The notes below the pieces were generated by a model, which was not told where the DNA came from, ran no database searches, and saw only the letters and a program-made list of their open reading frames with translations. A stretch of DNA of 64,000 nt, from positions 51,044 through 115,043 of the forward strand of contig CAZULM010000011.1 in NCBI GenBank assembly GCA_964621185.1. Reading direction: 5' to 3'. Positions 44,636 to 55,006 of the stretch are shown piece by piece. Numbering within the stretch: position 1 is the stretch's first letter; every line of letters starts with the position of its first letter. Both the position numbers and the translations under genes were made by a program. The DNA is from M3007 sp964621185. Its GTDB lineage: Bacteria > Bacteroidota > Bacteroidia > Chitinophagales > Saprospiraceae.

Positions 44636-47146
44636 CTACCGGATAATTTGCACCTTTTTCACAAGAAGGCCCTTTGTTGTCTGTGCCAGCACGGTGTATA
44701 TCCCGGAAGGCAAATGGCCAACCCTCAAGCTGGCTGTTGTAACCTCCGGGCAATTTTGATGCAGCACTTGTTGCCCTAACGCATTCAATAGGGTAACAGA
44801 CAACAGTGATCCTCCAGCCTCTTCAAGCGATACCGTGAGAAAATCCCGGGCAGGAGACGGGTACACAAGCAGATTTTGGCCTGTTACGGTATTTTTGAAT
44901 GCACTTCTTTCTGTTTTGATCCTATCCAATGGAATTTCAAGGGTAATTGGCTCTCCTGTTGTAGCACTTCCATCGGCCAACATCATGGTAGGGCTTAGGG
45001 TGATAGCCGGGCGGCCGTTTTGGCCACCAACATCAACAATATCGATAATAATGAACTCCAGGGTGGCTACCACGCCGTATCCGCTAGCAGGTTTTCCGTT
45101 GGTGCGAGAATAGGCCGTTTCAAACCGGCCTTGCGATGGCCTTTGCGCCAGGTTGATGTTGGGGGAATTCAGGCTGATCCAAGCATGGTCGTGAAAAGTC
45201 ATGGAGAAAGCCGAATCCACGATCATAGGGCTGAGGGTCATGTCAAAAGTGTAGCCGTACACATCGATGGCAGGGGTGACGCTGTTTCCGAGCAATACAT
45301 CTATCCGGACCAAATCCTCATTGTCGGGATCCTCAGGCCACAGGTTTAGGAAAAATGGCAGCCCCTTTCCTATATAGAAAGGCCTGGGGAACAAATTATG
45401 CGCCCTGTTGTAATTGGCTTCGATGCCCTGGATGTCCTGGGCATCAATATACCCGTTGCCATCTGTATCCCCAAATTTCATATCTTCCGGCAACTCGTTG
45501 AAAGGGTTGTCCCAATCGCCGGAGTATTGCCCATACCAGGTAAAGTCTCCGTCGATGCGGGCAGTCCCTTCCTGTCCGAGGATGTAGCCCATGGGCAACA
45601 CATCTTTGTTGTTGGCGATACCATCAGCGTTGGCATCACCTGGCCAGGCACAATTTGCAATGCAGAAAGGAGGGTCGGTGGCCGTGATTTCAACCACATC
45701 GATATAAATTTTTACCGTGCTGCAGTTGCCATTGGGAGCGCAGTACAGCAGCGCGTAGTCGTCTTCACCTGTATAATCCGCTTCGGGGGTGTACACCACC
45801 AGGTTATTACCGGAAACGGTTTGGCCGTTGATATTTTGCACCGTAAAGCCAGGGAAGCTTTCCAAGGCGCCGTGCTTTGGCGCCTGGATGATGGTGAAGC
45901 TGAAATTGACGAATGGTATGGGGTATCGTTGCACAAAGGGGGTTTCCTTGGGCGTGCTGAAGCGGTAAGGGAAAACAGTGGGTGGCGCCAAATTGTCCAC
46001 CACCACCTCCACAGTGGCTGTTTCTAAGGCTGGGGCAGAGGAATTTCCGATTTTGTAGGAAAACGTGGCAACGCCCGTGAAGCCGGCATTGGGCGTGAAA
46101 GTGACGCTCCCGGCACCATTGGTGTTGGTCAGGGTGCCGGGAAAATTGGTTGGGGTGGACCAACTGCGCACCAGCAGGTTGCCCACGTCGTTGTCCCGCA
46201 CATTGAAGGTAATGGCCTGGTTCTTGGGGGTGTAACGCACGTCGTCCATGGCCATGGTGTTCGGGCTTTGCACGTTGAACACTTTCACGTGGAAGGTCTT
46301 GAAATAATCCACGTTGTTGACCGTGGTTTTTAAGACAAATTGGTCTGGCCCATGATATTCTGAATTGGGGTCATACCGGAACGACCTCCCACCATTCAAC
46401 GTGACGATGCCGTGGGCGGGCGCCTGAAACATCGTGTAGCCGTCGTGCGTGAGCGGGATGCTGACAGCCTGGTTTTTGTTGGTAAAGAACAGCAGGGAGT
46501 CTGTGCTGGGCAAGCCCGAATGGACACCGATTTGCACGGCGGAGGTTTGGCAGGTGTTGAGGGCATCGCAAACCCTGTAATTCAGGTGCGCGACCCCAAG
46601 GAAGCCCGGTTTGGGTGTAAAAACGATTTCGTTGTTGCTGTTAACTACAGCGGTGCCATTGTTGACCAATGGCAATTCCGTGATGGTAAGCGGCCCCCAG
46701 GCGCCGCTGTCGTTGGCGAGCGCAGGTATCGTTACGGGGACGCCTTGCGCTGTCGTGGCAAAATCTTCCTGCAACTCTACCAACGAAGGCATGACCGACA
46801 CTTTAAAGCCGCGGTAAACTAAGTAAGGGTAAGTGCTGGCGTACCGGTATTCGAGCACGAACGAATCTACGCCGACAAAGCCGGGATCGGGAACGTATTG
46901 AATCTCAAACACATAAGGGTTGCCAGAGCCTCCTTGAACGATAACGCTCAGGTAAACATCGCCGTGCTTGGCCAAGGGGCTGGCCAAGTTTACGTCCAGA
47001 TTTATCCCGGAAACCGTGTCAGCGACAGCGGTATTGACAGCCGTAAGCAGGTTTTTGTACGGACTTCGCTGTTGGCCTTGCACTTGGGGGACAACAAAAA
47101 AGAGGGTGAGCAAAAAACAACCTAATCGCAACAGTCTTAGAGTCAT
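44636..47146 (-). CDS. Secreted T9SS cargo with tandem Ig-like domains and dockerin-like segment
   Basis: 836 residues from ATG 47146. A signal peptide (FLLTLFFVVPQVQGQ) is followed by four or so cadherin/Big_9-like repeats, each ending in PxxGFxGVxxFxY (e.g. FTPKPGFLGVAHLNYRV, FTPNAGFTGVATFSYKI). A Ca-binding segment follows (GDANADGIANNKDV, GDTDGNGYIDAQDI), then a beta domain. The last about 75 residues are a T9SS type A sorting signal (LLVYPSPARDFLTVSLEEA ... LPSGIYTVLAQTTKGLLVKKVQII). The protein is probably secreted and surface-attached via the type IX pathway. The function may be adhesion. The T9SS machinery itself is not in the window. Confidence 0.88.
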   Translation of the reverse strand: MTLRLLRLGCFLLTLFFVVPQVQGQQRSPYKNLLTAVNTAVADTVSGINLDVNLASPLAKHGDVYLSVIVQGGSGNPYVFEIQYVPDPGFVGVDSFVLEYRYASTYPYLVYRGFKVSVMPSLVELQEDFATTAQGVPVTIPALANDSGAWGPLTITELPLVNNGTAVVNSNNEIVFTPKPGFLGVAHLNYRVCDALNTCQTSAVQIGVHSGLPSTDSLLFFTNKNQAVSIPLTHDGYTMFQAPAHGIVTLNGGRSFRYDPNSEYHGPDQFVLKTTVNNVDYFKTFHVKVFNVQSPNTMAMDDVRYTPKNQAITFNVRDNDVGNLLVRSWSTPTNFPGTLTNTNGAGSVTFTPNAGFTGVATFSYKIGNSSAPALETATVEVVVDNLAPPTVFPYRFSTPKETPFVQRYPIPFVNFSFTIIQAPKHGALESFPGFTVQNINGQTVSGNNLVVYTPEADYTGEDDYALLYCAPNGNCSTVKIYIDVVEITATDPPFCIANCAWPGDANADGIANNKDVLPMGYILGQEGTARIDGDFTWYGQYSGDWDNPFNELPEDMKFGDTDGNGYIDAQDIQGIEANYNRAHNLFPRPFYIGKGLPFFLNLWPEDPDNEDLVRIDVLLGNSVTPAIDVYGYTFDMTLSPMIVDSAFSMTFHDHAWISLNSPNINLAQRPSQGRFETAYSRTNGKPASGYGVVATLEFIIIDIVDVGGQNGRPAITLSPTMMLADGSATTGEPITLEIPLDRIKTERSAFKNTVTGQNLLVYPSPARDFLTVSLEEAGGSLLSVTLLNALGQQVLHQNCPEVTTASLRVGHLPSGIYTVLAQTTKGLLVKKVQIIR

Positions 47147-47459
47147 GAGCACTGTGGTTTTTGAAAATTCAAAAAGAAAGCGCAATAAATTATTCCGGTA
47201 TCCTGGTGATTTGCGAGGTTTTCAGGATGGATTGTATTGATTGCCAATGATTTGCCTCCTGACATTCTCGCAAATTACTTCCCGTTGAGTATAACAGAAG
47301 CTTGCCGCTAACTTTATCTCGAAATTCCAACTTCTGAAAAAACTGTCCAAAAGTACACAATTCTTCACCTTGGGGTAAGTCCTCGCCTTTAAAAAATACC
47401 TTTGTGAAAAATGGAGGACATAATACTGCCCGTATTAGTACATTTATACTATCTTGAAA
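47147..47459. other. Divergent intergenic region
   Basis: Two exact TAnnTTTG boxes in opposite directions: CAAAAGTA at 47348-47355 (for the - strand secreted gene) and TACCTTTG at 47397-47404 (for the + strand gene starting 47460). Neither has a -33 TTG at the ideal 20 bp. No gene is supported. Confidence 0.5.
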
Positions 47460-48908
47460 ATGGCGAAACCGACACAAAAAGGCGAGGTTGACGCAGTACC
47501 CTATTCCAACAAGGTTTTTCAGGTGCTGCTTTGTTTGGATGAGGCGACCCGGAAACGGCTCTTCAAATATCTCCGCTCACCGTACTTCGTTCAGAGCAAG
47601 CCATTGCTGGCCCTTTGCGAATTGCTTTCCAAAGAAATCGACAATGGCCACCGGGGTTTCGACCGTCAAAAAATCTGGGCAAAGGTTTTTCCCGGCACGG
47701 ACTACGATGACGTGAATTTCAGGAAATGTTGTTCAGACTTGCTGAAGCATGCCAAAAGTTTCATGGCCTTCGAACTGTTGGCAGAAAATCCCCGCCGCCA
47801 ATCGGAAGGCACCCTGGAATTTGTGGTTGAGCACAAGGTTGAGCCCTTGTACAAAAGTTGCCTGCAGGAAGCAAAGGACGCGGCAAATGAGGCTCCCTAT
47901 CGCTCCTTGAACCATTTCAAGTCTTCCTATGCTATTGAACGCCACTATTTTACCATGATGGACTTTGGGGTAAAAGTGGACACGCGGGCAAACCTCGAGG
48001 AGATTTCAAACAGCCTTGACCTGTTTTATTGGATTGAAAAACTGAAAATTTGCAGTTCGGCATTGAGCCAGCAGCGAACGGGAAACCAACGTTACGATAT
48101 AAAATTTGGGGACGATATTGTAATACATTTGCGCCACTTCAACTTGGAAGAAATCCCTGAATTGGCCATTTATTATTATTCCTTCCTCACCTTGAAAGAA
48201 GAGGAAAACGTAGCCCATTACTACAAGCTGAGAAAGCTATTAGACCAATACGGCAAGCTGATTCCCCAAAAAGATGCCGTCGAGCTGATAGACTCTGCAT
48301 TGCATTATTGTACCGGCAAAATGAACAAAGGGAGCTTGGAGTTCCACCAAGAATTTTTTGATTTGTTCGAAGATGCCTTGAAAAAAGAAGTTTTTTTTGT
48401 AAAAGGAGAACTCGCCGTCTGGCGCTTCAACAACATGATTGCTGCCGCCTTGCGATTGGGTAAAATTGAATGGGCAGAAAAATTCGCAAGGACTTACCAT
48501 AAGTATTTGCCCCAGGATACGCGGGAGAACACTTATACATTCAACTTGGCCAGGATTTATCGATTTCAGGGGAAATATGACATGGTATTGGAACTCCTGC
48601 AAAATGTTGACTACGAAGACATAGGCTATAACCTCATCAGCAAAATGATGCTGCTCATCACCTACTACGAGCTCCAGGAATTCGATACCCTGCTCTCCTT
48701 CACCGAATCCTTCAAAACCTTCCTCATCCGGCACAAAAACATCCCGCCTGCCCGCCGCCAAGGCTACCTAAACCTCATCAAATACACCCGCAAGCTCATG
48801 CGCCTCAACCAGCACGACAAGGCCGCTGTGGCCAAGCTGCGGAACGAGGTCAGCCAAGGGAAAGCCAATATCATCAACCACGAATGGCTGCTGGAAAAGC
48901 TGCGCTGA
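47460..48908 (+). CDS. Conserved hypothetical protein, TPR-like solenoid
   Basis: 482 residues from ATG 47460 (a TTG six bases earlier is possible). No signal peptide. It is all helical and rich in Tyr/Leu/Lys/Glu, with repeats of about 35-40 residues in the second half (NLARIYRFQGKYDMVLELLQNV, KMMLLITYYELQEFDTLLSF) that look TPR-like. The first 100 residues (VLLCLDEATRKRLFKYLRSPYF) are compact and may be a separate domain. The function is unknown. It is divergent from the T9SS cargo gene. Confidence 0.6.
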   Translation: MAKPTQKGEVDAVPYSNKVFQVLLCLDEATRKRLFKYLRSPYFVQSKPLLALCELLSKEIDNGHRGFDRQKIWAKVFPGTDYDDVNFRKCCSDLLKHAKSFMAFELLAENPRRQSEGTLEFVVEHKVEPLYKSCLQEAKDAANEAPYRSLNHFKSSYAIERHYFTMMDFGVKVDTRANLEEISNSLDLFYWIEKLKICSSALSQQRTGNQRYDIKFGDDIVIHLRHFNLEEIPELAIYYYSFLTLKEEENVAHYYKLRKLLDQYGKLIPQKDAVELIDSALHYCTGKMNKGSLEFHQEFFDLFEDALKKEVFFVKGELAVWRFNNMIAAALRLGKIEWAEKFARTYHKYLPQDTRENTYTFNLARIYRFQGKYDMVLELLQNVDYEDIGYNLISKMMLLITYYELQEFDTLLSFTESFKTFLIRHKNIPPARRQGYLNLIKYTRKLMRLNQHDKAAVAKLRNEVSQGKANIINHEWLLEKLR

Positions 48909-48915
48909 AACAATA

Positions 48916-48945
48916 TGGGCCGCCCCGGAAAACCGGGGCGGCCCA
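48916..48945. terminator. Strong GC hairpin between convergent genes
   Basis: Perfect 13 bp stem with AAAA loop (48916-48928 with 48933-48945), composed of GGGCCGCCCCGG and its complement. No T-run, but its position between two convergent stops fits a bidirectional terminator. Confidence 0.7.
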
Positions 48946-48979
48946 TGCTTGCGCCAATTAGCAGGTTGTCTGCCAGCGG

Positions 48980-51900
48980 TCAATTGAAGATGTAGCGGAT
49001 ACCGAATTGGGCAGCCCAAGTGTCGAACTGGGTGCGGCTTTCGGCAATCGAGCTGGTCAGCAGTTTGGTGTTGGCGCCCGAGCCGGTGGTGGCCATCCTG
49101 AACTTCGGCACGCCGTCAGGTGTGACAGCGGAGAAGTTCAAGGGGCGGTCGTTCACTAAGTTGTTGCCCAAGCCCCACTCTGAGTTCAGCAGGTTGGCAG
49201 CGTTCAGGATGTCGGCGCGCAACTGGATGGTGTTGCGCTTGCCGCCTACCTTGATGAAGAACTCTTGCGTCACGGAGAAGTCGAAGCGGTGCAGGATCGG
49301 GAACAAGGCCCCGTTGCGCTCGGCATACTGGCCGCGGCGGGTTTTCAGGTAATCGTCCTGTTCGATGAAAGCATCAAAAGCCGCCGCTTGTTCCGCTGGC
49401 GTGAAGGTGATGCCGTTGACCGTCAACGGGTCGAAAACTAGGTCGGTAGCCTGGAGCGGCACAAACAGCAGGTCGTTGTTGCTCACCCGGTCGCCGTTCA
49501 TATCGCCGCCATAAGAGTAAGAGTAGCGGGCAGTGTTGATACCGATGCTGGAGTTGAAGCCGCGGCGCTCGCCGACATAGCCCAGGGTTACGGCCGTGGC
49601 GCCGCCGAAATTGCCGCCGTATTCGAGGCGGTAGCCCAGCATACCCACGGTGCGGCCAGGCGCATCCTGGTCGGCAAAGCCAAGCTCCAGATTGTTGTTG
49701 CCGTTTACCGAGCGGGCGGATGTCCAGGATCCGGATGCGATGGAGCCGGCGCTCATCAGGTCTTTTGCCTCGCTGAAGGTATGGGCGACCATACCGAACA
49801 AACCTTTGCGGCTCGGGTATTCCAGCTTCAGGGTAGCAGCCTGGTAATAGCCTTCGTTGGTGGTGGTCATTACGGCCGCGCGCGAAACATTGTCGTTGAT
49901 GCGTATGGCCTTATCCTGGTTGCTGCTGCCCGAAACGCCGGAAGCCGGGAAGCGCGGGCGGTTGTCAGGGCCGGAGAAACGGCCGGTAGCCGGCTCCATG
50001 TTGGCGTCAAAATAATTGATCGCGTTCACGTTGCGGTTGTACATGAGCTCCACGGTAGCGACCAGGCCGAACGGCAGCTTCTGGTCGATGGCGATGTTGT
50101 TTTTCCAAACCTGCGGAAAACGGTAGTTGTTGTCCGTGACAGCGATGTCGAAAGTAGAGGGAAGCGTCGGCGTGGCAGGGATGAACACGTTTGTCTCAGG
50201 CGTGAATTTGTAGGGCAATGTAGCGTTGCCGGAAACGTCGATGAAGCCGGTGAGCACGCCGTTGTTGCCGATGGTGTTCGACACCCATACATAAGGTGGG
50301 CGGCCGGTGAAGATGCCAGAGCCGCCGCGGACCTGTGTTTTCTTTTTACCGGTCACGTCCCAGTTGAAGCCCATGCGCGGCTCCATCAGCAGTTTTGCGT
50401 CTGGAAGTTTTCCAGTCTGAATCCTGTAACCGCGATTTTCATCGATATCGACATAATCCAAGGCATCCACTGCTGGGTTCGCAAGGCCTGTATCTTCGAA
50501 TACGATCACCCCGGCGCGGATGCCGTAAGAAAAGCGCAGGCGCTTGTTGACCTGGAACTCATCCTGGCCATACAGGCTGAAACGGTTGAGCTTCATGGTC
50601 TGGAGTGGTTCTGCGGCGCCTGGCAAAGCTGAGTACCGGAACTGGAAACGGTTGTAGGGAACGGTAGTCGAGTTCGTGCCTGGGTTGTCGAGGGCATTGT
50701 TGGCTGCTGCGTAGAACTGCGCGAGCGAGTCAAAGATATACACGCCGTTAGCGCCAGGGAAGAACAAGTTGTCCGATTTGTAGTGCTCATACTTGGCACC
50801 GATGGTGTAGGTATGGCGGTCGCGGTAGATGGAGACGTTGTTGGTGGCCTGGAAAGTGCCGTAGCTCAACTTGTTGCTGGGGGTGAACGGGTCAAAACCA
50901 AAGGAAATATAGGTGTTGGCGCCTTCCTTGATATCGACCGTTGGGAAGAAGGCGCCTTTGTACTGGCGGTCTTCATTCTGATAGTCATAGCTCACCAAAA
51001 ACGAGTTGTGCAGCCTATCGCTGATGGTGGAGTTCAGTTCCAAGGCAGCAGAGCGGGTGTTGTCGCCAATGATGTAGCCGGCGTTCTGGTACGCCATGGA
51101 GTTGTTGTTGGTGCGGCGGTTGCCGAAACCAAGGGAAGCGCTGTTGCTGATCAACTGGTCTGAAGTTGAATTGTGGTGCGCATAACGCAGCGTCAGCTTG
51201 TTGTTGGTGTTCAGGTTGTAGTCCAGGCGCACCAGGAACTTGTCGCTCTTGTTCTCGTTGTCATAATCTTCAAACGGCCCTGTTTCGTAGCGGTACTTGT
51301 CGCGCAGGAAATTGCTCAGGTCCACAAGGTCCTGGTATTTCACCCGGGTCACATTCGAGCCGCCATTGTCTAACGGGCTGCCGGCTGCCACAAATGTGGT
51401 AGCGGGAGAGGTGTTGCGCACCATCTCGCCGTTGACAAAGAAGAACAGCTTGTTTTTGATGATCGGGCCGCCGATACTCAGGCCATAAACCTGCTCTTTA
51501 AAGTTGCCGATATTGGGCTTTACGTCGCCGATCTTTGTACCATTAAATATTCCGGTGGTGTCGGCTTTGCGCAAGGAAGTAAAAGCTGTGCCCGTGAAGC
51601 TGTTTGTGCCAGAGCGCGTGACGGCGTTCATGCCCGTGCCGACAAAGTCAGACTGGCGCACATCAAAAGGCGCCACGTTCACCTGAAGTTCTTCAATGGC
51701 ATCCAAAGAAATCGCCGTGGAGCCTGTGCGGCCACCCGCCTGTGCATCGGAGCCAAGGCCGAAGCCGTTGTTGAACTGAGAGCCGTCGATGGTGAAGTTG
51801 TTCAGGCGCGAGTCTTGCGCGCCGAAAGAGTTGCCGTTGCCATTGGGGTTGTACTTGGTAATAGAGTTGATGGTACGGCTGCCCACCGTGGGGAGCGAAG

Positions 51901-52354
51901 CCAGTTGATTGCGGGCAAACGTTGTGGCTGCACCGGTCCGGTCATTGCTGAAAATGTCGCTCCGGGTAGCTACCACCGTCACTTCGCCAAGCGTAGTGCC
52001 AGCCTCTTCAAGGCTGAAATCAATGTTGGCGGCTGTGCCTAAGCTGGTATAAATGCCATCACGGGTGCCGGGCTCATAACCCGTGTACGTTACCGTAATA
52101 GAAAACGGGCCACCTACCCGGACTGCGGGCAAAACGTAACGGCCTGACGCATTGGTGGCAGTGCCGTAACGGGTTCCGGATGGAACGTGTGTGGCCACAA
52201 CCGTAGCGCCAATGAGCGGCACGCCGCTTTTGTCGGATACAGTTCCTGAAACGGTAGAGGTGGTGACTTGAGCAAAAACACTCAAGCCACACATTAAAAA
52301 CGCCAGTAACAATAGCGCTTTCCCTGTTGACTTTTTCAGTGTAAAATGGTTCAT
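48980..52354 (-). CDS. TonB-dependent receptor-like outer-membrane protein
   Basis: 1124 residues. Signal peptide ends LSVFAQ. A carboxypeptidase-regulatory-like domain (VSGTVSDKSGVPLIGATVVATHVPSG) is followed by a plug with VVATRSDIFSNDRTGAATTF and LNNFTIDGSQFNN, then barrel strands ending in FGIRYIFN, a typical C-terminal aromatic strand. Long Asn-rich extracellular loops are seen. The size and the lack of a TonB box fit the OmpA-related/TonB receptor family of Bacteroidota. No SusD partner is nearby, and the ligand is unknown. Confidence 0.85.
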   Translation of the reverse strand: MNHFTLKKSTGKALLLLAFLMCGLSVFAQVTTSTVSGTVSDKSGVPLIGATVVATHVPSGTRYGTATNASGRYVLPAVRVGGPFSITVTYTGYEPGTRDGIYTSLGTAANIDFSLEEAGTTLGEVTVVATRSDIFSNDRTGAATTFARNQLASLPTVGSRTINSITKYNPNGNGNSFGAQDSRLNNFTIDGSQFNNGFGLGSDAQAGGRTGSTAISLDAIEELQVNVAPFDVRQSDFVGTGMNAVTRSGTNSFTGTAFTSLRKADTTGIFNGTKIGDVKPNIGNFKEQVYGLSIGGPIIKNKLFFFVNGEMVRNTSPATTFVAAGSPLDNGGSNVTRVKYQDLVDLSNFLRDKYRYETGPFEDYDNENKSDKFLVRLDYNLNTNNKLTLRYAHHNSTSDQLISNSASLGFGNRRTNNNSMAYQNAGYIIGDNTRSAALELNSTISDRLHNSFLVSYDYQNEDRQYKGAFFPTVDIKEGANTYISFGFDPFTPSNKLSYGTFQATNNVSIYRDRHTYTIGAKYEHYKSDNLFFPGANGVYIFDSLAQFYAAANNALDNPGTNSTTVPYNRFQFRYSALPGAAEPLQTMKLNRFSLYGQDEFQVNKRLRFSYGIRAGVIVFEDTGLANPAVDALDYVDIDENRGYRIQTGKLPDAKLLMEPRMGFNWDVTGKKKTQVRGGSGIFTGRPPYVWVSNTIGNNGVLTGFIDVSGNATLPYKFTPETNVFIPATPTLPSTFDIAVTDNNYRFPQVWKNNIAIDQKLPFGLVATVELMYNRNVNAINYFDANMEPATGRFSGPDNRPRFPASGVSGSSNQDKAIRINDNVSRAAVMTTTNEGYYQAATLKLEYPSRKGLFGMVAHTFSEAKDLMSAGSIASGSWTSARSVNGNNNLELGFADQDAPGRTVGMLGYRLEYGGNFGGATAVTLGYVGERRGFNSSIGINTARYSYSYGGDMNGDRVSNNDLLFVPLQATDLVFDPLTVNGITFTPAEQAAAFDAFIEQDDYLKTRRGQYAERNGALFPILHRFDFSVTQEFFIKVGGKRNTIQLRADILNAANLLNSEWGLGNNLVNDRPLNFSAVTPDGVPKFRMATTGSGANTKLLTSSIAESRTQFDTWAAQFGIRYIFN

Positions 52355-52516
52355 ACTATAGAAAGGATTTAGTGAAAAAAATGGAATTGTGCGGCGAAAG
52401 TAAGCAGGTCAAGTTAATTGCCTATTAAGTTTCGCCCCAAACTCCGTTCGTTGCGGCGTGAAAATAAGTTAAAAGGTCTAATTTCTGTACCGAATTTTGA
52501 ATGGCAGCCCTTTACG
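52355..52516. other. Short divergent intergenic region
   Basis: Leader of the - strand receptor plus spacer. A one-mismatch -7 box (TACTTTCG on the - strand at 52395-52402) is the best candidate for the receptor gene. Confidence 0.3.
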
Positions 52517-52547
52517 TTGCCTGAGCCGCGCTTTTTCTTTACTTTTG
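52517..52547 (+). promoter_or_regulatory. Promoter of the lamin-tail protein gene
   Basis: TTG at 52517-52519, 20 bp spacer, TACTTTTG at 52540-52547, followed by ATG at 52592. Confidence 0.75.
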
Positions 52548-52591
52548 AGCCTTCAATTTTAGTAGAAACAGAAAATTTGCAACATAGTAAC

Positions 52592-54310
52592 ATGAAAAAA
52601 TCAAGCCTTGCCCTCTTAGTCTCCCTGGCCATCCTCAGCGCCGCCAACGCCCAAGTCGTCATCACCGAAATCATGTACAACCCGCCTGAAAGCGGCACCG
52701 ACTCGCTGGAATACATCGAACTGTACAACAATACCAATGCCGCCATCGATATTTCAGGCTGGAACTTTACCCAGGGATTTGAACATATATTCCCGGCAGG
52801 AACCATCATGCCCGCCGGAAGCTACATCTCGCTGGCAAAAAGCGCCAGCGCCTTCCAATCGGTATTTGGGTTTGCCCCAACGGTATGGACCAACGGCGCC
52901 CTTACCAACAGCCCCGGCGAAGACATTGAACTGCGCGACGCCGGCGGCAATGTCATCGATTATGTCGATTACCTGAATGCAGCCCCCTGGCCAACCGAAG
53001 CGAATGGAATGGGCAGCTCCTTAGTGCTGTGCGATTTCAATTCAGACAATGCAGTGGCGACCAACTGGATCGCCGCTACCACCGGCACCGGGGTCATGAT
53101 CAATGGAAGGGAAGTGAAAGGCAACCCCGGGGCAGCATCGGGCTGCAGCAACCCCGGCACCATCGTTGCTACTCCCGACAACGTTTTTGTGTCCAGCGGA
53201 CAAACCAAAACGTTTGATGTGCTGGCAAATGACCTGTTTGTCGGCACGGTTACCTCCATGATTATTATGACGCCCCCGACGCAAGGAAGTGCCACAGTCG
53301 TCGGCAACAAAGTCGTTTATACTTCCAACCAAGGCTACTGCGGCACAGACCAACTGGAATACAAGGTATGTAACGCTACTTCTTGCGGAACCGCTATCGT
53401 CAGCATTGATGTGCGCTGCTACCCTACCCGCAGCATCGCTTCTATGACAACTGAAAACGTTGACGGCGTGGCCGATTCACTGAACCGCACCTGCACCCTG
53501 CAAGGCCTGGTGTATGGCGTGAACCTGCGCCCGCTTACCGGCACAAACCCAAGCCTGCTCTTTACCTTGATCGACGCGCAAGGAAACGGTATTTCTGTGT
53601 CTTCCCTGAATGGCCAATTCGGCTACACCGTGCAGGAAAAGGACAATATTACGGTGCGCGGCATCATCACCCAATTCAATGGCATGACGGAAATACAGCC
53701 CGACACCATTATTAAAAATTCGGCGAACAATACCCTCCTGGCGCCGACAGTTGTCGTGACACATTCCGAAGCTACGGAGTCCAAGCTGATAAAAATCAAC
53801 AACTTGCGTTTGGTCAATGACGCAGAATGGACAACGGGAGTGGGCGCCAGCGGTTTCAATGTACGCGCCGTTTCCGACGACCACCCGAACGACACCATCC
53901 TCATCCGTATCGACCGGGACGTGCAAACCTACAACGCGCCCGTGCCGCCCCAACCTTTCAACCTGACCGGCATCGGCGGGCAGTTCGACACCAGCCTGCC
54001 CTACACATCAGGATACCAGGTACTGCCACGCTACAACCCGGACATCAATACACTGGTAGGCACCACCATCGTCGATTATGCCTATGCCATCACCCTTTCA
54101 CCCAACCCCGTGCGCGACATGTTGACAATCGACATGCGCACCGCGTTCGACCGGGTCAGCATCATTTCGGCAAAGGGGCGCACCATAAAAACGCTGCACC
54201 ACCCCGACCAGGTTCACCAGGTGGATGTATCCCTGCTGCCAGCAGGCACATACATCGTCCGCTTTGAAAAAGGCACAACAGCCTGGAGTACCCAGTTCGT
54301 GAAAATTTAA
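52592..54310 (+). CDS. Secreted lamin-tail-domain protein with T9SS signal
   Basis: 572 residues from ATG 52592, after the promoter. Signal peptide ends SAANAQ. A lamin tail domain lies at about residues 22-150 (VVITEIMYNPPESGTDSLEYIELYN ... ISGWNFTQGFEHIFPAGTIMPAGSYI). An Ig-like repeat, an OB/YhcR-like domain (LQGLVYGVNLRPLTGTNPSLLFTLID) and a C-terminal T9SS type A signal (ITLSPNPVRDMLTIDM ... SLLPAGTYIVRFEKGTTAWSTQFVKI) follow. It is exported through the type IX route. Lamin-tail proteins are often linked to extracellular nucleases, but no nuclease motif is seen. The sirtuin follows 2 bp later. Confidence 0.88.
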   Translation: MKKSSLALLVSLAILSAANAQVVITEIMYNPPESGTDSLEYIELYNNTNAAIDISGWNFTQGFEHIFPAGTIMPAGSYISLAKSASAFQSVFGFAPTVWTNGALTNSPGEDIELRDAGGNVIDYVDYLNAAPWPTEANGMGSSLVLCDFNSDNAVATNWIAATTGTGVMINGREVKGNPGAASGCSNPGTIVATPDNVFVSSGQTKTFDVLANDLFVGTVTSMIIMTPPTQGSATVVGNKVVYTSNQGYCGTDQLEYKVCNATSCGTAIVSIDVRCYPTRSIASMTTENVDGVADSLNRTCTLQGLVYGVNLRPLTGTNPSLLFTLIDAQGNGISVSSLNGQFGYTVQEKDNITVRGIITQFNGMTEIQPDTIIKNSANNTLLAPTVVVTHSEATESKLIKINNLRLVNDAEWTTGVGASGFNVRAVSDDHPNDTILIRIDRDVQTYNAPVPPQPFNLTGIGGQFDTSLPYTSGYQVLPRYNPDINTLVGTTIVDYAYAITLSPNPVRDMLTIDMRTAFDRVSIISAKGRTIKTLHHPDQVHQVDVSLLPAGTYIVRFEKGTTAWSTQFVKI

Positions 54311-54312
54311 GG

Positions 54313-55002
54313 ATGAAAAAAATAGTCGTGCTCACTGGCGCCGGCATCTCTGCGGAGAGCGGCATCAAAACCTTCCGGGACAGCGATGGCCTGTGGGAGA
54401 ACCACCGCATTGAGGACGTGGCTACCCCGGAAGGTTGGGCGCACAACCCGGAGTTGGTGCTGGATTTTTACAACCAGCGCCGCGCTCAATTGATGTCCGT
54501 ATCGCCCAACGATGGACACCGGGCTTTGGCGGAATTAGAAAAGGATTTTGAAGTTGACATTGTGACGCAAAATGTGGACGACCTGCACGAACGGGCGGGC
54601 AGTACACAGGTGTTGCACCTGCACGGGGAGCTTAAAAAAGTGCGCTCTTCCCGGTTCGAACACCTGGTCTATCCCTGGGAAAAAGACCTGCACATCGGCG
54701 ACTTGTGCGAACGCGGGCACCAGCTACGGCCCCATATCGTCTGGTTTGGCGAAGCCGTGCCGATGCTGGAAAAAGCAGCCGAACTCGCCGAAAAAGCAGC
54801 TATTTTCCTCATCGTCGGCACCTCATTGCAGGTTTACCCGGCGGCCGGACTGATGCGCTATGCCCCGCCCCACATACCTTTTTATTTCGTTGACCCAAAG
54901 CCGCAGCTTTCCTGGGAACTTGAAAGGCTTCCCAACCTGAAAGTCATCGCCGAACCGGCATCTACTGGTGTGAAAAAGGTGCTGGAGTTGTTGCTCAAGT
55001 GA
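54313..55002 (+). CDS. cobB: NAD-dependent protein deacylase (class III sirtuin)
   Basis: 229 residues. NAD site GAGISAESGIKTFRDSDGLWE at the N-terminus, TQNVDDLHERAGS, and the catalytic His in LHGELKK. The Tyr-x-x-Arg pair (YNQR at about residues 53-56) is the desuccinylase/demalonylase signature. The usual zinc cysteines are absent apart from one Cys in GDLCERGH, normal for some compact class III members. It removes acyl groups from lysines. It starts 2 bp after the previous stop. Confidence 0.92.
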   Translation: MKKIVVLTGAGISAESGIKTFRDSDGLWENHRIEDVATPEGWAHNPELVLDFYNQRRAQLMSVSPNDGHRALAELEKDFEVDIVTQNVDDLHERAGSTQVLHLHGELKKVRSSRFEHLVYPWEKDLHIGDLCERGHQLRPHIVWFGEAVPMLEKAAELAEKAAIFLIVGTSLQVYPAAGLMRYAPPHIPFYFVDPKPQLSWELERLPNLKVIAEPASTGVKKVLELLLK

Positions 55003-55006
55003 AAAT